In this document: in pieces, positions 1 through 5,478 of the stretch
Numbering within the stretch: position 1 is the stretch's first letter
Layout: every line of letters begins with the position of its first letter
Assembly: GCA_003445475.1 (NCBI GenBank)
Contig: DMDP01000179.1
Coordinates: forward strand, 1 to 6,961
Reading direction: 5' to 3'
DNA: 6,961 nt
From: Peptococcaceae bacterium
GTDB taxonomy: Bacteria > Bacillota > Desulfotomaculia > Desulfotomaculales > UBA12532
Notes under the pieces: generated by a model
Seen by the model: the letters and a program-made list of their open reading frames with translations, nothing else
What the model was told of the DNA's origin: nothing
Database searches by the model: none
Position numbers and translations under genes: made by a program

Positions 1-1
1 C

Positions 2-322
2 GCCTTCATCCTGGGCCTGCCGGCCAACGAGATCGTCCTGCCCGTCCTGCTCATGGGCTACCTGGCCGCCGGGACGATGGCCCAAGCGTCCGCAACCGCC
101 CCGCAGGACCTGCTGCTGGCCAACGGGTGGACCTGGCTCACGGTCCTGAACACCATGCTCTTCTCCCTGCTGCATTACCCCTGCGGTACCACCCTGCTGA
201 CCATCTGGAAAGAAACCGGGAGCCGGCGGTGGACGGCCGTGGCCGTACTCCTGCCCACCCTCGTGGCCCTGACGGTATGCTTTGTTACCGCCCTGGGAGC
301 CCGCGTCCTGCGCCTGGTTTAG
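2..322 (+). CDS. feoB: Ferrous iron transport protein B, C-terminal part (partial, 5' end outside window)
   Basis: This is the last 106 residues of a FeoB-type Fe(II) permease, the GTP-driven inner-membrane importer of ferrous iron. The reading frame is open from the window edge and ends at TAG 320-322. Seen directly: the FeoB-like segment LGLPANEIVLPVLLMGYL at the start, then HYPCGTTLLTIWKETGS, which corresponds to the conserved Cys-containing membrane segment near the end of the family, then a last hydrophobic helix (about residues 78-104). Three hydrophobic stretches are consistent with the final membrane segments of the permease domain. The N-terminal G domain lies upstream of the window. 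A DtxR/MntR-type regulator starts 26 nt downstream on the same strand, so the two are probably cotranscribed and iron transport is probably under metal control. Family assignment is confident; there is no sign of truncation at the C-terminus. Confidence 0.93.
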   Translation, partial: AFILGLPANEIVLPVLLMGYLAAGTMAQASATAPQDLLLANGWTWLTVLNTMLFSLLHYPCGTTLLTIWKETGSRRWTAVAVLLPTLVALTVCFVTALGARVLRLV

Positions 323-348
323 GCGGCACAGGAGAGGTGTGATCCGCC

Positions 349-825
349 GTGCTCACCGAAAGCATGGAAGACTACCTGGAGATGATCTACCGTCTGACCG
401 CGACCAAGGGTTACGTGCGCGTGGTCGACCTGGCCGAGGCGCTAAACGTGCAGCCTTCTTCCGTAACCCGCATGATCCAGAAGCTCGGCGAGGAAGGGTT
501 CGTCTGCTACGAGAAGTACCGCAACATCGCCCTCACCGAACGCGGCGCGGCCGTCGGGCGCTTTCTGGTGTGGCGCGACCAGACGCTGCACGACTTTTTG
601 ACGCTCCTGGAAGCCCGGGTCGGCGTCAAGGACCAGGTGGAGGGGATCGAGCACTACATTACCCCGCCGACCATGTGCCTGATCCGCAACCTGGTGTTGT
701 ACTTCACCGCCAACCCCTCGCGGTTAAAAGAACTGGAAGCGCTCCGGCAGGAAGAGCGTTATCCCGACGGCGAGCAACTGGAAGAACTGCGCGCCTGGTT
801 TTTTCGCCACAGCGACGGGAAATAA
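349..825 (+). CDS. DtxR/MntR-family metal-dependent transcriptional regulator
   Basis: This 158-residue protein is a metal-sensing winged-helix repressor of the DtxR/MntR family. It starts at GTG 349 behind AGGAGAGGTG (330-339) and lies 26 nt after feoB. The N-terminal helix SMEDYLEMIYRLT carries the expected metal ligands D8 and E11. The recognition region is ALNVQPSSVTRMIQKL (residues 31-46), followed by the wing (YEKYRNIALTERG). The dimerisation helix carries VEGIEH with E98, E101 and H102, matching the MntR ligands E99/E102/H103. The ligand matching H77 of Bacillus subtilis MntR is Asp here (WRDQTLHDFL), with a His one helical turn later at residue 81. There is no C-terminal SH3-like domain, so it is MntR-sized rather than DtxR-sized. 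The feoB linkage suggests it senses Fe(II) or Mn(II) and controls this operon; no operator was recognised. Family is certain, the metal is not. Confidence 0.92.
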   Translation: MLTESMEDYLEMIYRLTATKGYVRVVDLAEALNVQPSSVTRMIQKLGEEGFVCYEKYRNIALTERGAAVGRFLVWRDQTLHDFLTLLEARVGVKDQVEGIEHYITPPTMCLIRNLVLYFTANPSRLKELEALRQEERYPDGEQLEELRAWFFRHSDGK

Positions 826-866
826 TGTACACGCGCCCGCACCAGGCCGGTGAAGTCCCGCACCTG

Positions 867-884
867 CCCCTTTACGACAAGGGG
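867..884 (+). terminator. Hairpin after the regulator gene, possible weak terminator
   Basis: CCCCTT (867-872) pairs with AAGGGG (879-884) around a 6-nt loop, 42 nt after the regulator stop codon. No T tract follows directly; the nearest run is TTTT at 898-901. It could attenuate read-through from the feoB operon into the next gene, but the evidence is only the stem. Confidence 0.3.
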
Positions 885-899
885 TGACGATATCCAGTT

Positions 900-932
900 T
901 TGACACAAAACCCGTCCACGGAGGGTTATTAT
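900..932 (+). promoter_or_regulatory. Putative promoter region of the DUF3160 operon
   Basis: A perfect TTGACA -35 hexamer lies at 900-905, followed by an AT-rich stretch. Candidate -10 elements are TATTAT at 927-932 (21-nt spacing, too long for a normal sigma-A promoter) and the weak GGTTAT at 924-929 (18-nt spacing). The AT-rich run in an otherwise GC-rich region supports a promoter here, but the exact -10 is unresolved. Confidence 0.45.
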
Positions 933-966
933 ATTTTAAATAGCGAGTTAACGAGGGGTGTTGCCC

Positions 967-3165
967 GTGCTGCCAAAGCTTCTCCGGTGCCGCAAGTACT
1001 GGGCCGCGGTTGTGGCGCTCCTGGTTTTTCTGGCAGGCTGCGCCCGCCCCGCACCCCCGAAGCAGGACGAGGCGCCGCCGTCACCACCGCCGTCCCTGCC
1101 CCGCGCCCACGCCGGCTTTGCCGCGTACAGGGACGTCCCGGTGAATGTAAAGCCCTCCGTGGCCCCCTACCGGGTGGCAGCCGACCTCGGCAACGTCACC
1201 AACCGGGACAAGTTCCGCCTTGCGCCGGAAGCACAAAAGCTCCTGGCCAAGAACGGCTTTGTCGTTATAGAGCCCCCGTCCCCCGCGCACGCATACTCGG
1301 AATTTTTCACCCTTTACGAAATTAACCGTTACGAGTCCATCCCCAACTTCATCACCACCGACGCCGTGCTGCACAACTACCACCTTTTCTTCAGCCACCT
1401 GCTGCGAACCCTGGAAAAGGAGAAGCTCCTCCCGGTGCTCAAGGACCTCACCGCGTCGATGCTGGCCGGAGCACAGGAACAATACGACGCCCTGAAAGGC
1501 ACGACGTGGGAGAACGCCGCGCGGCGCAACCTGGCCTTCTTTGCCGTGGCTGCGAGGCTGCTTGACCCTGACGCGGAAATCCCGGGGCCGGTGCGCAAAG
1601 AGGTCGGCCAGGAACTTTTCCTCATCCGGCAGCAACAGGGAACGGTGCCGTCGCCCGTAATGAATATGGGCAGCCGCCGTTTTGACCCGCTGACCGCCTT
1701 TAAGGAGGATTACACCCAATACATCCCGCGGGGACACTATGCCCGGTCGGAAGAGCTCAAGGCCTACTTCCGGGCCATGATGTGGTACGGAAGGATGACC
1801 TTCCGCACCAGGAGCGACGACGAAACCAGGTCGGCCGCCCTGATCACGCTGCTCCTGGACCGCCGGGACAACTTCGCCCGCTGGAACTGCATTTACGAAC
1901 CGACCAACTTCTTTGTGGGAAAGAGCGACGACCTGAACTTCTACCAGTACCGCGAACTGCTCGAGAAAATTTACGGCGAGGTTCCCACGCTCGACCGTTT
2001 GACCGGCAACACCACCAAATGGGTGGCCTTCGTTACCGCCGCGGGCGAACTGGCGCCGCCGGCCATTAACTCCATTCCCATTTTCGACGCCGCCTCGCAG
2101 CCCGACCGGGAAAAGGAAATCAAGGGCTTCCGCTTCATGGGCCAGCGGTTTACCCTGGACGCCGCCATCTTCCAGCGGCTGGTGTACCGGGAGGTGGGGG
2201 AAAACAGCAAGGGCGAGAGGAGAATGCTGCCCAAGGGGCTGGACATCCCCGCGGCAATGGGATCTAAAGAAGCCTACGCCATCCTGGAGGCGGCAGGCGA
2301 TACGGACTACAAGCACTACCCGGAAAAGATGGAGAAATTACGGTCCTATATTTCCGGCCTGGACCCGCAAACCTGGAAGCAGAACCTCTACTGGGGCTGG
2401 CTTTACACCCTGCTCCCGCTCACCGAGGAGAAAGGTGAGGGTTACCCCTCTTTCATGCTTAATGAGGCCTGGGCCAGAAAAGAGCTGAACACCTACCTGG
2501 GCAGCTGGACCGAACTCAAGCACGATACCATCCTCTACGCCAAGCAGGTCTACGCCGAAATGGGGGGCGGCGCGGAGCCGACCGACGACCGCGGCTACGT
2601 GGAACCCAACCCCCACGTTTACGCCCGCCTGGCCGCGCTGACCAGGCTGACCATCGACGGCCTCGCCGCGCGGGAGCTTTTGAGCGCCAGGGATCAGGCC
2701 AGCCTGGAGCGGCTGGAACAGCTGGCGCTCTCGCTTAAGACAATCGCCGAAAAGGAACTCAACAACACGCCGCCGACCGACCGGGAATACGAGCTTATCC
2801 GCACCTTCGGCGGCCAGCTGGAGCACTTCTGGCTTGAGGCGCTGCGGGACGAAGGGGTGGACCACCGCTCCGCCGTGGGCAACAACCCGGCGGCCGTGGT
2901 TACCGATGTGGCCACCGCCCCGCCCGACCTGGTGCTGGAGGAAGGCACGGGGTACATCCGGGAGATCTACGTGGTCGTGCCGGTTGACGGCAAGCTGCGC
3001 ATCGCCAGGGGCGGTGTCTACTCCTACTACGAGTTCCCCTGGCCGGCTACCCGCAGGCTCACCGACACCGAGTGGCGGCAGATGCTGAGGGAGGGGAAAG
3101 CGCCGGAGGCCCCCGGATGGACAAGGGAGTTCACCGTTTCGCAGGGTACCAGCGTCTCCTACTAG
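967..3165 (+). CDS. DUF3160 domain-containing lipoprotein, function unknown
   Basis: This large exported protein (732 residues from GTG 967) belongs to the DUF3160 family, whose biochemical role is unknown. GTG 967 is preferred over GTG 958 and TTG 961 because the ribosome site AGGGGTG (954-960) overlaps or abuts those earlier codons and leaves a 6-nt spacer to 967. The N-terminus has a basic stretch (LLRCRK), a hydrophobic helix and a lipobox VFLAGC, with the lipidated Cys at residue 25. A Pro-rich linker follows. The DUF3160 core includes ITTDAVLHNYHLFFSHLLRT, later GFRFMGQRFTLDAAIFQRLV, LPKGLDIPAAMGS, and LYWGWLYTLLPL with LNEAWARKELNTYLGSWTEL. The C-terminal part is probably beta-rich (YIREIYVVVPVDGKLRIA). 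It is predicted to be anchored on the outer face of the membrane. It overlaps the next exported gene by 49 nt, so the two products probably act together. Family assignment is confident; no catalytic motif was identified. Confidence 0.9.
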   Translation: MLPKLLRCRKYWAAVVALLVFLAGCARPAPPKQDEAPPSPPPSLPRAHAGFAAYRDVPVNVKPSVAPYRVAADLGNVTNRDKFRLAPEAQKLLAKNGFVVIEPPSPAHAYSEFFTLYEINRYESIPNFITTDAVLHNYHLFFSHLLRTLEKEKLLPVLKDLTASMLAGAQEQYDALKGTTWENAARRNLAFFAVAARLLDPDAEIPGPVRKEVGQELFLIRQQQGTVPSPVMNMGSRRFDPLTAFKEDYTQYIPRGHYARSEELKAYFRAMMWYGRMTFRTRSDDETRSAALITLLLDRRDNFARWNCIYEPTNFFVGKSDDLNFYQYRELLEKIYGEVPTLDRLTGNTTKWVAFVTAAGELAPPAINSIPIFDAASQPDREKEIKGFRFMGQRFTLDAAIFQRLVYREVGENSKGERRMLPKGLDIPAAMGSKEAYAILEAAGDTDYKHYPEKMEKLRSYISGLDPQTWKQNLYWGWLYTLLPLTEEKGEGYPSFMLNEAWARKELNTYLGSWTELKHDTILYAKQVYAEMGGGAEPTDDRGYVEPNPHVYARLAALTRLTIDGLAARELLSARDQASLERLEQLALSLKTIAEKELNNTPPTDREYELIRTFGGQLEHFWLEALRDEGVDHRSAVGNNPAAVVTDVATAPPDLVLEEGTGYIREIYVVVPVDGKLRIARGGVYSYYEFPWPATRRLTDTEWRQMLREGKAPEAPGWTREFTVSQGTSVSY

Positions 3166-3737
3166 TCTTGCTCCTCCTACCCACCTTCGGGGGCGGGGCG
3201 CTCTGCGGGGCGTCCTGCTCCCCCGCCTCCTCTTTGCCCGCCGTCCAGGCCACCGCCGACCTGGACCGCGACGGTGCACCCGAGACGTACACTCTACGCC
3301 GGGGAGTGCTTACCGTCGCCGAAGGCGGGAAAATCCTCTGGAAATCGCCCTCCACCTGGCGGGCGAGCGCCTTCGCCCTGGGCGACGCCGACAACGACGG
3401 CACGGTTGAGCTTCTCTTGTCCGTGTGGAAAAGGGGTAGCTTCGGCCGGCACCGGCCCTTCTGGTTCAGAGGCGAAGACGCCGGCTACAAGAACCACCTC
3501 TTTGTCCACCGCCTGGCGGAGGACACCGTGAAGCCGGTCTGGCTCTCCTCGAACCTGGACCGGCCCATTATTTCCCTGAGCGTGAGGGATACGGACGGCG
3601 ACGGGCAAAACGAGCTGGTCGTAACGGAAGGCGACTACCGGCAGGTAACGGGCGAGGTGTTCGCGCCGGACGCCCGCAACACTCGCGTCACCGTGTGGCG
3701 CTGGGAGGAGTGGGGGTTTGCCCTCTGCGGTCCGTAG
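3117..3737 (+). CDS. Exported VCBS/FG-GAP-like repeat protein with three calcium-type loops
   Basis: This 206-residue protein is predicted to be exported and to carry three Asp-rich calcium-type loops. ATG 3117 is chosen because GGAGG (3105-3109) lies 7 nt upstream; an earlier ATG at 3072 has no comparable ribosome site. The gene starts inside the DUF3160 coding sequence in another frame (49-nt overlap), which points to translational coupling. Residues 14-30 form a signal-type hydrophobic helix; C34 follows GAS, a poor lipobox, so it may be either a lipoprotein or a secreted protein. Three DxDxDGxxE loops are visible: D48-LDRDG-E56, D90-ADNDG-E98 and D158-TDGDG-E166, each followed by a hydrophobic strand (for example ELLLSVW and ELVVTEGDY). 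This pattern is typical of FG-GAP/VCBS blades, but three blades are too few for a full propeller. It may bind Ca2+ and partner with the DUF3160 lipoprotein; the function is otherwise unknown. Confidence 0.82.
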   Translation: MDKGVHRFAGYQRLLLVLLLLPTFGGGALCGASCSPASSLPAVQATADLDRDGAPETYTLRRGVLTVAEGGKILWKSPSTWRASAFALGDADNDGTVELLLSVWKRGSFGRHRPFWFRGEDAGYKNHLFVHRLAEDTVKPVWLSSNLDRPIISLSVRDTDGDGQNELVVTEGDYRQVTGEVFAPDARNTRVTVWRWEEWGFALCGP

Positions 3738-3862
3738 GAGGCGCATCTTCTTTCTCCGCCCGCTGCACCCCGACGGTTAAGAGCCAGCGCAACAGACCCA
3801 GCATTCGGATGGTAGCATCCTTTGGAAAGAACGCCAAGCCAATTTTTGCTTCCAAAATACAA

Positions 3863-3892
3863 AACCCGCGAAGCTGTACGCCACGCGGGGTT
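3863..3892 (-). terminator. Rho-independent terminator of the brnT/antitoxin operon
   Basis: Read on the minus strand, a stem of CCCGCG/CGCGGG (plus 3865-3870 with 3884-3889, extended by an AA/TT pair across a one-base bulge) with a 13-nt loop is followed by TTTTGTATTTT. It begins 26 nt after the antitoxin stop codon. On the plus strand there is no T run after the stem, so it mainly serves the leftward operon. Confidence 0.75.
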
Positions 3893-3917
3893 ATCATTCC
3901 GCGAGCAGGTAATTCGC

Positions 3918-4241
3918 CTACGCCCTCTTCTCCTGCTCCCTCCTGATCGCCTCCGCGATCCAGGAGCGCAAGAGCGTCTGGTACGGTATGTCCTTCTCCT
4001 TCGCTATCCGCTTCGCCGCCTCTATCTGCGACACCCGCAGACGCAGGGTCACGCGCTTCGTTCTTATTTTCTCGGCGAGTTCCGGGGCAAGCTCTAACGG
4101 TTCTTCTACAGGTTCCAGCACGCCCCGCTCCATCGCTTCAGCGAAGCTGTAGCTGTCCCAGAACTCCCGCTCCTCCTCTTCGGATGCGAATGCAGGTATC
4201 CGGTCCCCCTTGAATTCCGGTAGCTCTTTTTTCCTTGGCAC
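3918..4241 (-). CDS. CopG/BrnA-type antitoxin of a BrnT toxin-antitoxin system
   Basis: This 107-residue protein is the likely antitoxin to the adjacent BrnT toxin. It opens with the acidic segment KELPEFKGDRIPAFASEEEE and FWDSYSF, typical of the CopG-type antitoxin family found beside BrnT. It ends in a ribbon-helix-helix DNA-binding module: strand KRVTLRLRV (62-70), helix SQIEAAKRIAKEKD (71-84), then IPYQTLLRSWIAEAIRREQE. Start GTG 4241 directly follows the toxin stop codon (TAAGTG, no gap), with AAGGAGGAG inside the toxin 3' end six bases before it, so translation is coupled. By family knowledge, the N-terminal part neutralises the toxin and the C-terminal part binds the operon promoter, giving autoregulation. 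Complete and intact in appearance. Confidence 0.88.
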   Translation of the reverse strand: MPRKKELPEFKGDRIPAFASEEEEREFWDSYSFAEAMERGVLEPVEEPLELAPELAEKIRTKRVTLRLRVSQIEAAKRIAKEKDIPYQTLLRSWIAEAIRREQEKRA

Positions 4242-4532
4242 TTACCGCTCCTCCTTTCTCCGGCGGTAATACCGCCTCTCGGCATCCGTCATATCCCGGG
4301 CAGTAATCACCCGGACGACATTGCCCGGTCTTACCTTGAACACCACGAAAAGATACCGCCCCGTGTCGGTGCGCCCAAGGGCGGTCATCCGCCCCTCCCT
4401 CGCGCGGCGGAGCAACGGACCGCCCCGGAAAACACCATCCACCTCTTCCGGCCTTACTCCGTGTTTCGCCTCGATATGCCCAACATTTCGGGCGTCCCAC
4501 TCGAACCGCGCTATCCTTTTCAACGGCTCCAC
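4242..4532 (-). CDS. brnT: BrnT family toxin (RelE-fold ribonuclease)
   Basis: This 96-residue protein matches the BrnT toxin family, RelE-fold ribonucleases that inhibit translation. Family hallmarks visible are RFEWDARNVGHIEAKHGVRP (residues 9-28, with the FEWD...KHGV signature), the Gly-Arg segment TALGRTDTGRYLFVVF (50-65) and the C-terminal VRVITARDMTDAERRYY (73-89). The start is GTG 4532, with GGAG just upstream but only a 4-nt spacer; a TTG at 4526 is an alternative. The toxin comes first and the antitoxin second, the usual brnTA order. A strong promoter lies so close that the message would begin almost at the start codon. Length and motifs fit an intact toxin. Confidence 0.9.
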   Translation of the reverse strand: MEPLKRIARFEWDARNVGHIEAKHGVRPEEVDGVFRGGPLLRRAREGRMTALGRTDTGRYLFVVFKVRPGNVVRVITARDMTDAERRYYRRRKEER

Positions 4533-4540
4533 CTGTCTCC

Positions 4541-4569
4541 ATCTTATTATTCCGTCTTGCTCCTGTCAA
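4541..4569 (-). promoter_or_regulatory. Promoter of the brnT/antitoxin operon
   Basis: Read on the minus strand, TTGACA (plus 4564-4569) is followed after exactly 17 nt by TAAGAT (plus 4541-4546), a 6/6 and 4/6 match to the sigma-A consensus. The -10 is only 8 nt from the GTG start, so the leader is near zero. A CopG-type antitoxin would be expected to bind around here, but no clear operator palindrome was identified. Confidence 0.75.
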
Positions 4570-4576
4570 TACGAAA

Positions 4577-4596
4577 GGGCCGGGTCGCCCCGGCCC
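4577..4596 (-). terminator. GC-rich hairpin upstream of the brnT promoter
   Basis: GGGCCGGG (4577-4584) and CCCGGCCC (4589-4596) form a perfect 8-bp stem with a 4-nt loop. On the minus strand it is followed by TTTCGTATT, a poor T tract. It lies just after the stop at 4603-4605 of the decayed minus-strand reading frame and just before the brnT -35 box, so it probably ended transcription of the former upstream gene and now insulates brnT. Confidence 0.5.
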
Positions 4597-4602
4597 CTGC
4601 CC

Positions 4603-4704
4603 TCAAACCTTTTGCACGCACCACTCCGGGCACTCCTCCCACCTGGCCGCGGGCGCGTCGTGCCCGTACAACCTGCGCAGGCGGGCGAAGTCCCTGACGG
4701 TGCG
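4603..4704 (-). pseudogene. Possible C-terminal fragment of an unidentified gene
   Basis: A 33-codon stretch, open in the same frame as the RelE remnant but beyond its stop, encodes VRDFARLRRLYGHDAPAA followed by RWEECPEWCVQKV and a TGA stop at 4603-4605. It has a protein-like composition (a basic amphipathic helix, then a CPEWC pair that could be a metal or disulphide site) and ends next to a terminator-like hairpin. I do not recognise the family and no start codon or ribosome site is present. It could be a relic of a gene fused to the RelE fragment by deletion, or chance coding in GC-rich DNA. Confidence 0.3.
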
Positions 4705-4836
4705 TCACGCATAGTTTCTGCTCCTACTTCCTTCTCCGCCTTCCAGCTTGATCACGTCGCCTCTCGGCGGGAAGCGGACCAGGTTGCCGGCAACGGCCTC
4801 TTTGATGCGGGCCTGGGCACTCCTGTCCAACCCCTG
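4705..4836 (-). pseudogene. Decayed RelE/ParE-family toxin gene fragment
   Basis: Between an in-frame TAG (4837-4839) and TGA (4705-4707), the minus strand encodes LDRSAQARIKEAVAG, then RFPPRGDVIKLEGGEG, then SRSRNYA and stop. This matches the middle of RelE/ParE-type toxins: the LDRxxQxRIxEAV helix, then the PRGDVxKLEG strand that normally leads into an arginine-rich core like RLRVGDYRVIY. The N-terminal strand and helix (about 20 residues) and everything after the NY of the core are missing, so it cannot encode an active ribonuclease. Positions 4740-4763 recur exactly at 6938-6961, showing a second relic of the same or a closely related gene. No partner antitoxin remains beside it. Confidence 0.65.
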
Positions 4837-4913
4837 CTAACCCACACCCGGCAACGCCCTGGAAACACACGCGCTCCCGGGGACACCCAACCACTCCTCC
4901 CCCGCGAAACGGA

Positions 4914-4944
4914 AAGCCCGCGAAGCCTTGATTTTCGCGGGTTT
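4914..4944. terminator. Hairpin between two decayed fragments, possible bidirectional terminator
   Basis: The arms 4914-4924 and 4934-4944 pair over 11 positions (core CCCGCGAA/TTCGCGGG, one G-T pair) with a 9-nt loop. Flanks are GTTTGCG on the plus strand and GCTTTCCGTTT on the minus strand, so T runs are short. It lies 51 nt beyond the stop of the copper amine oxidase-like fragment and was probably its terminator. Confidence 0.5.
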
Positions 4945-4994
4945 GCGCTCGCCTTCGTGGCGCGCCCGGCAGGAACCGGACCGGCCCCTTTTTG

Positions 4995-5168
4995 CTAACC
5001 GTCCTCGTCGCCCCCCGGCGCCCTGGCGCAGAAGCGCACCGGCACGTAGGTACGGCTGTTTTCCAGGCACGGGGCGACGCCCATCACGACGTCGGCGCCG
5101 TTGACCCTCATCGTCGTGCTGCCGATCACCGGCAGGGCGGTGCCCCTTGCCTCGGTTGTTAACCGCGG
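4995..5168 (-). pseudogene. Fragment of a copper amine oxidase N-terminal-like domain protein
   Basis: A 57-codon minus-strand frame, bounded by TGA 5169-5171 and TAG 4995-4997, encodes ALPVIGSTTMRVNG, then ADVVMGVAPCLENSRTYVPV and RFCARAPGG. This resembles the copper amine oxidase N-terminal-like domain common in exported Firmicute proteins: a (I/V)GxxxMxVNGxxxxMDVAPYxxNxRTYVPVR(Y/F)VAEALG pattern. The family's usual Tyr and Val appear here as Cys (APC and RFC) and the motif is followed at once by an acidic tail and stop. There is no signal peptide, start codon with ribosome site, or companion domain. It is best read as a truncated and decaying remnant. Confidence 0.6.
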
Positions 5169-5184
5169 TCATGTATGCTATGAT
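5156..5184 (+). promoter_or_regulatory. Promoter of the DUF4258/DUF2283 operon (extended -10)
   Basis: TTGTTA (5156-5161) and TATGAT (5179-5184) are separated by 17 nt, and TGC immediately before the -10 makes it an extended -10 element. The predicted transcript starts near 5191, giving a leader of about 33 nt before ATG 5224. Confidence 0.7.
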
Positions 5185-5186
5185 TT

Positions 5187-5222
5187 AACCATCAAACGAA
5201 CCAACGTAATTTGAGGATGGTT
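5187..5222 (+). repeat. Inverted repeat around the DUF4258 ribosome binding site
   Basis: AACCATC (5187-5193) and GATGGTT (5216-5222) are perfect 7-nt inverted arms 22 nt apart. The right arm overlaps the Shine-Dalgarno GAGGA (5213-5217) and ends just before ATG 5224; the left arm lies across the predicted transcription start. It could be an operator for the antitoxin or a structure that hides the ribosome site. Confidence 0.4.
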
Positions 5223-5223
5223 T

Positions 5224-5478
5224 ATGCGACGCATAAGCTTTACCAAGCACGCCGATGTCAAGCTTGAGCTTCTGAAGCGCCACGGGTTCTGCGTTGAGCA
5301 AAACTTTATCGAGAACTGCGTCAACGCTCCCGACAAGGTAGAGAAGGGCTACGGAGAGCGGAAAATCGCCCAAAAGGTTTTCGACGAAGGCCACGTACTA
5401 CGGGTGGTTTATGAGGAAAAAGCGGATGAAATACTGGTGATAACAGTTTATCCGGGGAGGAGGTCCCGGTATGAGTAA
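5224..5478 (+). CDS. DUF4258 domain-containing protein, probable toxin of a TA pair
   Basis: This 84-residue basic protein fits the DUF4258 family: ISFTKHADVKLELLKRHG near the N-terminus (TKHA at 7-10), a central NAPDKVEKGYGERKIAQ, then HVLRVVYEEKADEILVITVY (57-76) and PGRRSRYE at the end. The family is small, RelE/BrnT-like in layout, and often adjacent to a DUF2283 gene, which is why a toxin role is inferred; activity is not shown by sequence alone. ATG 5224 has GAGGA 6 nt upstream and an extended -10 promoter. The next gene overlaps the last 8 nt (ATGAGTAA), so the pair is translationally coupled. Toxin-first order resembles the brnT operon in this window. It appears intact. Confidence 0.82.
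   Translation: MRRISFTKHADVKLELLKRHGFCVEQNFIENCVNAPDKVEKGYGERKIAQKVFDEGHVLRVVYEEKADEILVITVYPGRRSRYE

Larger units (their letters stand above)
4570..5223. other. Gene-poor stretch of eroded coding fragments
   Basis: No intact gene was found in this 654-nt interval. It contains, all on the minus strand, a terminator-like hairpin (4577-4596), an unidentified tail (4603-4704), a RelE-type fragment (4705-4836) and a copper amine oxidase-like fragment (4995-5168). It also has a hairpin at 4914-4944 and the rightward promoter of the DUF4258 gene (5156-5184). Longer open frames here, for example 4321-4998 on the plus strand, show no family resemblance and run antisense to recognisable remnants. The composition fits gene decay. 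Confidence 0.6.

Noticed and set aside
1081..2316. Long minus-strand open frame (411 codons)
   Set aside because: It is fully antisense to the DUF3160 gene, which has clear family motifs, a lipobox and a ribosome site. The antisense translation is rich in Gly, Arg and Val without recognisable domains, as expected from GC-rich codon shadows.
2338..3279. Minus-strand open frame of 313 codons
   Set aside because: It lies antisense to the end of DUF3160 and the start of the VCBS-like gene, and has an Arg/Gly/Pro-rich translation with no family resemblance.
3738..3862. Possible small gene between the VCBS-like gene and the leftward terminator
   Set aside because: Open frames here overlap on several strands, but none has a ribosome site, family motif or coding character; it appears to be a convergent intergenic spacer.
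4321..4998. Plus-strand open frame of 225 codons
   Set aside because: It runs antisense to brnT, its promoter and the RelE remnant, with low-complexity Pro/Arg/Ser-rich translation and no ribosome site.
4837..5172. Minus-strand open frame of 111 codons with an ATG start
   Set aside because: The Arg-rich translation has no resemblance to a family, while another minus-strand frame over the same bases gives the copper amine oxidase-like motif.
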